A stretch of 7,424 nucleotides of DNA from an uncultured Eubacteriales bacterium (GTDB taxonomy: Bacteria > Bacillota > Clostridia > Oscillospirales > Oscillospiraceae): contig CAJLWS010000071.1 of the NCBI GenBank assembly GCA_905210385.1, forward strand, positions 1 through 7,424. Direction: 5' to 3'. A program made the translations under genes and the position numbers. Position 1 is the stretch's first letter. Each line of letters begins with the position of its first letter. The notes under the pieces were generated by a model, which searched no databases, was not told the origin of the DNA, and worked only from the letters and a program-made list of their open reading frames with translations. Of this stretch, positions 1 through 5,113 are shown one piece after another.

Positions 1-52
1 CGCCGACCGCGGGGAGAGAAGGAGCAAGGAAGCAGGGGGGTCCTCAGACAAT

Positions 53-95
53 AATCCCCCCGGATGTATCCTGCTCTCCTACATCTGGGGGGATT
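53..95. terminator. Strong inverted repeat, possible terminator
   Basis: The arms at 53-68 and 80-95 form a 16-bp stem with one G-U wobble and an 11-base loop. It is too good to be chance in this base composition. Neither side carries an immediate T-run: rightward, the first T-run (TTTTT) lies at 108-112, and leftward the sequence after the stem is ATTATTGTCTG. It could end transcription of a gene left of the window (one frame from base 1 reaches a TAA at 52-54, inside the stem), or the leftward citrate synthase message. A structural role without termination is also possible. Confidence 0.4.
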
Positions 96-164
96 TGTCA
101 CTGTCCGTTTTTAGTAGATCTGCTCATTTCCTGCATGGGGGAGCGTTCTCCGACTGCCTATACT

Positions 165-270
165 TACTGGAGTGGTTTAGATGTTGCAACGGGTCCTTCC
201 CGCAATGGGGCAGAGAACTAGCTTCTGCCGGAGAGTTCGTTTTCTTTTCTAAGGTGAAGGAGACTCCAGG
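165..270 (+). ncRNA. Candidate structured RNA of unknown family
   Basis: The stretch folds by eye into a multi-branched shape. The outer stem is 167-173 with 263-269 (CTGGAGT/ACTCCAG), followed by an inner stem 176-180 with 249-253. Inside are two hairpins: 184-205 (TTG and CGGG paired with CCCG and CAA, with a 3-base bulge) and 209-229 (about seven pairs). A single-stranded, T-rich strand 231-248 closes the loop. A perfect -10-like TATACT at 159-164 would place a rightward start near 171, close to the first stem, but no good -35 is visible and no terminator follows 269. The complementary strand folds equally well and would be the 3' untranslated region of the citrate synthase message. I could not match it to 6S, SRP, tmRNA, RNase P or a known riboswitch. 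Strand and existence are both uncertain. Confidence 0.25.
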
Positions 271-303
271 CGTGAGCCCATACCCAGCATTCCGGTTAGA
301 TAC

Positions 304-1686
304 CTACCGCTGATCCAGAGGAAGGTAGGGACGCTGGGAACATACGGCCTTATAGGCGGGGCGAATGATCCGGCCTGAAGAGGCGAACACCTCCTCGATC
401 CGGTGGGCACACCAGCCTACGACGCGGGCGATGGCGAACAAGGGAGTGTACAATTCTGGGGGAATGTCCATCATCTGATACACGAACCCGGAGTAAAAGT
501 CTACGTTGGCGCACATTGCCTTCTCCTGTCCGGTTATCCGGTGGAACAGCTCTGGAGTCAGCCGTTCCACCGTTTCAAACAGCTCGAACTCGTCCAGCAT
601 TCCTTTCTTCTCTGCCACCTTTCGGGCGAATTTCTTCAGCAGCACAGCCCGGGGATCGGAGAGGGAGTAGATGGCGTGACCCATACCGTAGATCAGGCCG
701 GAGCGGTCTCCCGTCTCCCGGCGCAGCAGTTTTTCCAGGTAGGAGGAAACTTCTTGCTCGTTCTTCCAATCGGCAACATCCCGCTCAATATAGCGGAACA
801 TCTCCATGACCTTCTTGTTGGCGCCGCCGTGCCGGGGGCCCTTCAGGGAGCCCACAGCGGCAGCAATGGCGGAATAGAGATCCGTACCAGAGGAGGACAG
901 CACCCGGCAGGTAAAAGCGGAGTTATTGCCGCCGCCATGTTCCATGTGGAGTACCAGGCACAGGTCCAGCAGCCTGGCCTCATCCTGGGTGAAGTGGTTG
1001 TCATGGCGCACAGAGTAGAGGAAGTTTTCCGCCAGGCTCAGCCCTGCCTGGGGACGGTGGAGGTACAGCGACTCATTGTCATAGTAGTGGCGTTTGCAGG
1101 CGAAAGCATGGGCCACGATTACCGGAAAGCGGGCAATGAGCTGAATGGCTCGGAGAAATTCTGCGTCCAGACTGCCGTTTTCTGGATCTGGATCATAGGA
1201 GTACAGCGCCAGAGTAGACCGGGCCAGCTTGTTCATCACATCAGGGCTAGGCGCCTTAAGGATCATATCCTCGGTAAATCCGGAGGGCAGAGTGCGGTAG
1301 CGGTCCAGCATGGAGCGGAAGGCATCCAGCTGTTTCCGGTCCGGTAGGCTGCCGAACAACAGCAGATAGGCGGTTTCCTCAAAGCCAAACCGGCCCTCGC
1401 GGGTGAAACCGTCGATCAGATGTGTGACATCAATGCCCCGGTAAATCAGCTGACCGGGTGCGGGAACCTTTTCCCCATCTTGAATATAGTAGCCCCGGAC
1501 GTTGCCAATCTGGGTGATGCCGGCCATCACGCCGGTGCCGTCGGCATTGCGCAGGCCCCGCTTCACGCCGTAGCGTTCATACAGGTCAGGAGAGATGCGG
1601 TTCTGATTGATGTACTGACTGCATATGTCTTGAAGGAAGGACAAGGATTGAAGGTCCATGGCCTTTGATGTTTCATTGAGATACAT
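304..1686 (-). CDS. gltA: Citrate/2-methylcitrate synthase family protein
   Basis: This 460-residue cytoplasmic enzyme should condense acetyl-CoA with oxaloacetate to give citrate. The family also contains 2-methylcitrate synthases, and the sequence alone does not settle which this is. All three catalytic blocks are present: MEHGGGNNSAFT with H250 (pig His274), GPRHGGAN with H286 (pig His320), and GHAIYSLSDPRA with D344 (pig Asp375). The C-terminal block GWCAHRIEE (about 424-432) is also intact. The length is usual for the family. The ATG at 1686 is preceded by GGAGGTG four bases upstream, so the start is firm. It stands alone with its own promoter at 1728-1756, divergent from the sporulation genes. 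No aconitase or isocitrate dehydrogenase gene lies in the window. A role in 2-oxoglutarate/glutamate supply is inferred from what such anaerobes usually do. Confidence 0.93.
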   Translation of the reverse strand: MYLNETSKAMDLQSLSFLQDICSQYINQNRISPDLYERYGVKRGLRNADGTGVMAGITQIGNVRGYYIQDGEKVPAPGQLIYRGIDVTHLIDGFTREGRFGFEETAYLLLFGSLPDRKQLDAFRSMLDRYRTLPSGFTEDMILKAPSPDVMNKLARSTLALYSYDPDPENGSLDAEFLRAIQLIARFPVIVAHAFACKRHYYDNESLYLHRPQAGLSLAENFLYSVRHDNHFTQDEARLLDLCLVLHMEHGGGNNSAFTCRVLSSSGTDLYSAIAAAVGSLKGPRHGGANKKVMEMFRYIERDVADWKNEQEVSSYLEKLLRRETGDRSGLIYGMGHAIYSLSDPRAVLLKKFARKVAEKKGMLDEFELFETVERLTPELFHRITGQEKAMCANVDFYSGFVYQMMDIPPELYTPLFAIARVVGWCAHRIEEVFASSGRIIRPAYKAVCSQRPYLPLDQR

Positions 1687-1705
1687 AGGGCACCTCCAAG
1701 CGTGC

Positions 1706-1722
1706 GGATTCTGATGGAATCC
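1706..1722 (-). promoter_or_regulatory. 5'-terminal hairpin of the citrate synthase leader
   Basis: On the minus strand GGATTC-CATCA-GAATCC forms a perfect 6-bp stem with a 5-base loop. The expected transcript start, about seven bases past the -10 box, falls near 1721-1722, so the message would begin essentially at the stem. The ribosome binding site (1691-1697) lies outside it. A stem at the extreme 5' end commonly protects mRNA from 5'-end-dependent decay; that role is inference here. Confidence 0.4.
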
Positions 1723-1727
1723 TCCTC

Positions 1728-1756
1728 AGTATAGCGCAATGGTTTGGCGGAGTCAA
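1728..1756 (-). promoter_or_regulatory. Housekeeping (sigma-A type) promoter for citrate synthase
   Basis: On the minus strand TTGACT (1751-1756) and TATACT (1728-1733) are separated by exactly 17 bases. Each box differs from the consensus TTGACA/TATAAT at one position. It lies about 40 bases upstream of the ATG at 1686, with no other gene between, and gives a leader of about 35 bases. Confidence 0.85.
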
Positions 1757-1771
1757 TGCGAAAGCAACCGG

Positions 1772-1797
1772 AAATATTCCAGTTGCATTCATAGTGA
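1772..1797 (+). promoter_or_regulatory. Possible sigma-E-like promoter of spoIID
   Basis: AAATATT at about 1772-1778 and CATAGTGAT from 1790 resemble the two boxes of sigma-E mother-cell promoters (kmATATTT and CATACAnT). The gap is only about 10 bases, clearly shorter than usual, so the match is weak. The argument for it is that a very similar block precedes yaaL (2874-2901) and that spoIID is a classical sigma-E gene in Bacillus subtilis. A start near 1804 would leave the ribosome binding site at 1812-1819 just inside the message. Confidence 0.25.
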
Positions 1798-1829
1798 TAT
1801 GGATAAAAGGCAAGGAGGGAAGAAAATTC

Positions 1830-2867
1830 TTGCAAATTTCTGAGCGCTGGAAACCTGTGCGCCGGGCCTTTGCCTGGGGGGGGATTTTGGGGGCGCTGCT
1901 GTTTTTGCTTCCGCTGATTTTTCTGGGGTTGGAGGGAGAAGAGGTGGCGGTGCTGCCGCCGGAACCCACTCCGGTAACAAGCGAACAGTCCGCTGGAGTC
2001 TGGGACGAGGCCCAGAAGCTGAGGGTTCTCCAGGAGGATGGGACGGTGGAGGAGATGGCTCTGTCCGACTACCTGTGGAGGGTGGTGGCCGCCGAGATGC
2101 CGGCCTCCTTTGAGCCGGAGGCGCTGCGGGCCCAGGCGGTGTGCGCCCGCACCTATAGCCTGTGGAAGATGGCTGCAGGCAGCCACGGGGAGGATGGGGC
2201 GGACCTGTGCACCGATTCCGCCTGCTGTCAGGCGTACATCGAACCGGAGGAGGCGGCGCAGAACTGGGGGGATCAGACCCAGGCGTATACGGAGAAGATC
2301 GCTGCTGCAGTCGCGGACACGGATGCCCAGGTCATCACCTATGACGGTCAGCCCATCCAGGCGGTATTCTTCTCCTCCTCCACAGACAGCACCGAGGACG
2401 CAGCCCAGGTGTGGGGCAGTAGCCTGCCCTACCTGGTGTCGGTGTCCAGTCCCGAGGGGGAGGAGGTGCCCAACTACCACTCCACGGTGACCCTGCCTGC
2501 CGACGAGCTCAAGGCACTGGTAGCGGAGGAGTATTCGGCCGCAGACTTGTCGGCGGACCCGTCAGAGTGGATCACCAACGTGAGCTATAACGCCTCCGGC
2601 CGAGTGGCCAGTTTGGAGGTGGGGGGAGTCGCCATGAGCGGCGGCGCAGCCAGGACCCTGTTCGGCCTGCGCTCGGCCTGCTTCCAGGTGGAGGAGTCAG
2701 AGGGGGTCTTCACCTTCTCCGTCACCGGGTATGGCCACGGCGTGGGCATGAGTCAGTACGGGGCCAACGCCATGGCTGGGTCGGGCAGCAGCTGGCAGGA
2801 GATCCTGACGCACTACTACACCGGTGTGAGCATTGAAAACTGGTCCGGTTCTGAAGGAGAGGTATAG
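1830..2867 (+). CDS. spoIID: Stage II sporulation protein D, lytic transglycosylase
   Basis: SpoIID is a membrane-anchored mother-cell enzyme that cleaves glycan strands during forespore engulfment, working with SpoIIP and SpoIIM. From the TTG at 1830 it has 345 residues, a usual length. A transmembrane anchor spans about 14-34, followed by a Pro/Glu-rich linker. The catalytic block VVAAEMPASFEPEALRAQAV has E89, the presumed acid. It also has AVFFSSST (178-185) and the hallmark GYGHGVGMSQYGA (300-312). A zinc-site-like H119-C127-C132-C133 cluster follows the catalytic block. I chose TTG 1830 because AAGGAGGG (1812-1819) lies 10 bases upstream. A GTG at 1794 would add 12 residues but has no visible ribosome binding site. 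Citrate synthase is divergent; yaaL-bofA follow after 60 bases. Expression under sigma-E is likely from family knowledge. Confidence 0.92.
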   Translation: MQISERWKPVRRAFAWGGILGALLFLLPLIFLGLEGEEVAVLPPEPTPVTSEQSAGVWDEAQKLRVLQEDGTVEEMALSDYLWRVVAAEMPASFEPEALRAQAVCARTYSLWKMAAGSHGEDGADLCTDSACCQAYIEPEEAAQNWGDQTQAYTEKIAAAVADTDAQVITYDGQPIQAVFFSSSTDSTEDAAQVWGSSLPYLVSVSSPEGEEVPNYHSTVTLPADELKALVAEEYSAADLSADPSEWITNVSYNASGRVASLEVGGVAMSGGAARTLFGLRSACFQVEESEGVFTFSVTGYGHGVGMSQYGANAMAGSGSSWQEILTHYYTGVSIENWSGSEGEV

Positions 2868-2873
2868 GAGCTG

Positions 2874-2901
2874 GAATATTTGTCCAGAATGGACATAGAG
2901 T
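2874..2901 (+). promoter_or_regulatory. Possible sigma-E promoter for yaaL-bofA, with inverted repeat
   Basis: GAATATTT (2874-2881) matches the sigma-E -35 consensus kmATATTT completely, and CATAGAGT (2894-2901) matches CATACAnT at all but one position. The spacer is 12 bases, one or more shorter than usual, so this is a candidate only. A 5-bp inverted repeat TGTCC-AGAAT-GGACA fills the spacer (2881-2895). Its minus strand contains CTGGACAAAT (2878-2887), nine of ten positions of the SpoIIID consensus WWRRACARNY as I remember it. A start near 2908 would leave a leader of about 20 bases. In B. subtilis bofA is a sigma-E gene, which fits. Confidence 0.4.
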
Positions 2902-2927
2902 GCTATATGGAAAGGAAGTGAGCAGTC

Positions 2928-3176
2928 ATGGCGGAAGCAGTGAAGTTCAGGCGACGCCGGGTGCTGACCCCGGAGGAGGAGGAACGGCAGCAGCTGATGG
3001 AGGAGATGGCCCAGACCAGGCTGCTGCTCAATCAGGCCTACGCGGATTTCAATGTGCAGAGCGATCCTGATCTGATAGATTCCTGCGTGTTTACCATCAA
3101 CGCGCTGCGCAGCCGACATTCCTACCTGGTGCGGCAGATGAAACTGCTGGAGACCAGGAAAGGGGATGTGGGATGA
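2928..3176 (+). CDS. yaaL: YaaL family (DUF2508) small protein
   Basis: This 82-residue, highly charged, probably helical and soluble protein has no signal peptide or membrane segment. The family signature is clear: LLLNQAYADFNVQSDPDLID (32-51), then an INALRSRHSYLVRQMK block (57-72). The family's function is unknown. In B. subtilis yaaL sits directly before bofA in the recR region, and the same pair is kept here without recR. The ATG at 2928 follows AAAGGAAG (2911-2918) by nine bases. Its stop overlaps the bofA start in an ATGA at 3173-3176, so the two are probably translated together. A link to sporulation is suggested only by this neighbourhood. Confidence 0.85.
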   Translation: MAEAVKFRRRRVLTPEEEERQQLMEEMAQTRLLLNQAYADFNVQSDPDLIDSCVFTINALRSRHSYLVRQMKLLETRKGDVG

Positions 3177-3427
3177 GTGGTTGGGCCTGGGCAGGGGTGG
3201 CGGCTGCCGCCCTACTGGCGCTAATTTTGGCCAGACGTCCTCTGGGAGCGCTGGGGCGACTGCTGGGTCGGTCAGGCCTGGGCCTGGCGTTCCTGTGGAT
3301 CTTCCAGTCTCTTGGCAGCTGGATGGGTGCCCAGCTGGGAGTGAATCTTTTGAATGCATTGGTTCTGGGGGTGCTGGGTATTCCTGGTTTTGCGCTTCTT
3401 TTAATGGTGCAATGGCTTGTTTCCTAA
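3173..3427 (+). CDS. bofA: BofA, pro-sigma-K processing inhibitor
   Basis: BofA sits in the outer forespore membrane with SpoIVFA and blocks the intramembrane protease SpoIVFB, delaying sigma-K activation until a forespore signal arrives. This protein has 84 residues (B. subtilis BofA has 87). It has a hydrophobic N-terminal segment (about 5-20), a basic loop (RRPLGALGRLLGRSG), and two further hydrophobic stretches. The C-terminal signature GVNLLNALVLGVLGIPG (56-72) aligns without gaps to the B. subtilis GILGIPG region. Two polar residues reported as important for inhibition differ: B. subtilis N48 and T64 correspond to Q45 and N61, while N61 is kept as N58. It starts within the yaaL stop codon (ATGA), with AGGGGATGTGGG upstream. 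No terminator follows it. Confidence 0.9.
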   Translation: MSGWAWAGVAAAALLALILARRPLGALGRLLGRSGLGLAFLWIFQSLGSWMGAQLGVNLLNALVLGVLGIPGFALLLMVQWLVS

Positions 3428-3459
3428 CAAAAACTTAACATTTCTTGTGCTTTTTGGGG

Positions 3460-3488
3460 TGGAAACAGGAGAGAGGCTGTGATATGAT
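3460..3488 (+). promoter_or_regulatory. Probable sigma-A promoter for the DUF4015-like gene
   Basis: TATGAT (3483-3488) is preceded by TGA, giving an extended -10 (TGnTATGAT). Seventeen bases upstream lies TGGAAA (3460-3465), a four-of-six -35. The surrounding stretch, about 3428-3500, is markedly AT-richer than the genes around it. Transcription would start near 3495, giving a leader of about 70-90 bases before the next gene. No terminator separates it from bofA, so read-through from bofA is also possible. Confidence 0.5.
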
Positions 3489-3562
3489 AAAAATGAAAGA
3501 GAGCATACAGGCCAGGGAGCGGCCAGATCGGGTCGTAGCCAGGGGCTGAGCGCGGGAATTTG

Positions 3563-4666
3563 ATGAGCCGGACGGTGTGTGGGATGGCAAGAAGATATAC
3601 AAGAGGATACCGCGCCCATCGAGGGCGAAGAAGGGGCAGCACGGTACTGAAGGTGATCATTGTGCTGCTGCTCATTCTACTGGTTGCGGGTATTCTGTTC
3701 ATCGTTTTTTTGGGGCGGTATGTGGAGTACACAGATAGCGGGGTTCGGGTTAATCTGCCCTGGCTCCAGGAAGGAGAGCCGGAAGGACCGGCCGCTACGG
3801 ACCCTGTGGTCATCATTACGGAGGATCCCGTCCAGTCACCAACCCATGGGCAAGCAGTGAGGACCTTGGATGAGATTGGCGTGGTGGAGGTCACCGCGCA
3901 GCAGCTGGCAGATGGCAGCGCCGCCCAGGCGGTGGCGGCGGCCGGCGGCAATGCTCTGGTGGTGGAAATGAAGGGAATAAACGGCCGGCTGGCCTGGGTG
4001 TCCCAGACAGGGCAGGCGGCTGCCCTGGGGGTCAATGCCCAGGATGACAGTGTGGCCCAGGCTGTGTCCGCCCTGGCACAGGAGGACGGGCTCCATCTGG
4101 TGGCGCGGATCTCCTGCTTCCGGGACCAGGCCTTGGCCAGCGCCGGGGTGGGCGGCCCGCTGATGACTCAGGGCGGGAACATCTGGTATGACGCCTCCGG
4201 CTATCGATGGGTCAGCCCGGTGTCCCAGCAGGTGCGGGACTATCTGGCCCAGCTGTGCGTGGAGCTGGCGGAGATGGGCTTCGACGAGATCCTGCTGGAG
4301 AGCGTCGGGTTCCCGGACCTGGGAGAGACCCATGTGTTGGCCACCTCGGAAAACCGACCGGAGGACCTCACTGGGCCGGTGGCACAGTTCCTGGAGGAGC
4401 TGTCCGGCGCGCTGGCGGATACGGATGCGGCCCTGTCTGTCCTGGCGTCCCAGGAGACGGTGCTGGGCACGGACGAGCTGACGGGAATGACCCCGGAGCT
4501 GTTGTCAGAGTATGCCCACCGGGTGTGGACGGACCTTCCTGAACAGGGGATAGCCGTGCTTACATCCTCGCTGGAGCGGGCGGGGATGGACCAGGCGGAA
4601 CAGAGAATCGTCAGCTTGGGCGGCTCCCGGGAGGAGGGCAGCTGGACTACGCTGACAGCCGGATAG
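3563..4666 (+). CDS. Membrane-anchored DUF4015-like putative glycoside hydrolase
   Basis: From the ATG at 3563 the protein has 367 residues. A very basic N-terminus (RRYTRGYRAHRGRRRG) precedes a single transmembrane segment (about 28-51), which predicts a cytoplasmic tail and an extracellular domain. After an acidic/Pro-rich linker comes a barrel-like domain resembling DUF4015 proteins: GGNALVVEMKG (128-138), ARISCFRD (181-188), and WVSPVSQQVRDY leading to GFDEILLESVGFP (229-241). In typical members I recall D-V-K-D in the first block and F-D-Y-x-R-F-P in the last. Here they read E-M-K-G and L-E-S-V-G-F-P, so hydrolase activity is doubtful. The substrate is unknown; a role at the cell wall is inference. 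The start is uncertain: TTG 3560, ATG 3563 and ATG 3584 are in frame and none has a strong ribosome binding site. It ends at the terminator 4691-4731. Confidence 0.75.
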   Translation: MSRTVCGMARRYTRGYRAHRGRRRGSTVLKVIIVLLLILLVAGILFIVFLGRYVEYTDSGVRVNLPWLQEGEPEGPAATDPVVIITEDPVQSPTHGQAVRTLDEIGVVEVTAQQLADGSAAQAVAAAGGNALVVEMKGINGRLAWVSQTGQAAALGVNAQDDSVAQAVSALAQEDGLHLVARISCFRDQALASAGVGGPLMTQGGNIWYDASGYRWVSPVSQQVRDYLAQLCVELAEMGFDEILLESVGFPDLGETHVLATSENRPEDLTGPVAQFLEELSGALADTDAALSVLASQETVLGTDELTGMTPELLSEYAHRVWTDLPEQGIAVLTSSLERAGMDQAEQRIVSLGGSREEGSWTTLTAG

Positions 4667-4690
4667 GGCTGCGCGCCAACGATCAGAATG

Positions 4691-4731
4691 AAAAAATCTC
4701 TCAAGTCGAGGACGGCTTGGGAGATTTTTTT
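4691..4731 (+). terminator. Intrinsic terminator
   Basis: The arms 4691-4705 and 4716-4730 pair over 15 positions with one wobble, around a 10-base loop. The right arm ends in a seven-T run (4725-4731), and TTTTT follows at 4734-4738. It lies 24 bases after the stop of the DUF4015-like gene. The left arm starts with six A residues, so the mirror-image transcript could also terminate, but no leftward gene is near. It separates that gene from the ATPase operon. Confidence 0.92.
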
Positions 4732-4798
4732 GCTTTTTGGGTCACACTATCTGAAAGGGAATCTGTCAGCCAGAATGGAAGGGAGTGCGATCGACAGG

Positions 4799-5113
4799 AT
4801 GCCTTTTGACGCGATACAGAGGATTCAGGCCGGAGAGCAGGCGGCCCGGGAGAACCGGGCGGACGCCGTGGCGGAGGGAGAACGGCTCTTGGCGGAGGTC
4901 CGGCAGGAGGGACGGCGGCTGGCAGAGCGGGCGAAAGCCCAGGCAGAGGAACATGTGAAGGCGCTGTTTGCCCAAACCGAGGCCGCCGCCGCGGCCCGGA
5001 GGGAACAGGCTCTGGCGGACAACCAGGTCCGGTGCCAGCGGATCAAGCAGGAGGCCAGGGGCAGACTGGAGCAAGCCGCCAGGCTGATTATGGAAAGGAT
5101 CGGAAACGTCTGA
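4799..5113 (+). CDS. ntpF: V/A-type ATPase peripheral stalk subunit (G/H-like)
   Basis: This 104-residue protein is almost entirely charged, Ala-rich helix (Glu, Arg, Gln, Ala) with no membrane segment, as expected for the coiled-coil stalk subunit that keeps the ATPase head from rotating. MPFDAIQRIQAGEQAARENR is the expected N-terminal style of the family. Identification rests on composition, length and its place directly before subunit I, matching the E. hirae ntpF-I-K order. An ATG at 4775 would add eight residues; each start has a purine-rich ribosome binding site at a rather long distance (AAGGGAG 4779-4785 for 4799). Starting at 4688 is ruled out, because that extension would translate the terminator. 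The stop shares one base with the subunit I start (TGATG). Confidence 0.8.
   Translation: MPFDAIQRIQAGEQAARENRADAVAEGERLLAEVRQEGRRLAERAKAQAEEHVKALFAQTEAAAAARREQALADNQVRCQRIKQEARGRLEQAARLIMERIGNV

Noticed and set aside
167..269. Identification as 6S RNA, SRP RNA or a known riboswitch
   Set aside because: The closed fold spans about 103 bases, short for 6S. The SRP GGAA-loop motif and the conserved cores of the riboswitches I considered (THF, cobalamin, SAM, FMN, ZTP) are absent. It is left as unassigned.
95..313. 72-codon open frame, TTG start, plus strand
   Set aside because: It has no ribosome binding site, its composition is unlike a protein (rich in Ser, Phe, Cys, Arg), and it runs through the predicted RNA fold. 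The frame is open by chance back to base 2.
403..1347. 314-codon open frame antisense to citrate synthase
   Set aside because: It is a shadow of the high-GC citrate synthase gene, whose catalytic motifs are intact on the other strand.
1563..2480. 305-codon minus-strand frame across the promoter region and spoIID
   Set aside because: It covers both divergent leaders and the antisense of spoIID, and its translation shows no recognisable domain.
3484..3549. 21-codon small frame with AGGAGAG upstream
   Set aside because: Its ATG lies inside the -10 box of the better-supported promoter, so its ribosome binding site would not be in that message. It would work only on read-through transcripts from bofA.
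4688..4798. N-terminal extension of the ATPase stalk subunit
   Set aside because: The extra codons translate the intrinsic terminator hairpin and do not resemble the family. The start at 4799 (or 4775) is preferred.
5032..5112. N-terminal extension of subunit I
   Set aside because: It lies entirely inside the stalk gene in another frame. The ATG at 5113 gives the typical subunit I N-terminus and the usual stop/start overlap.
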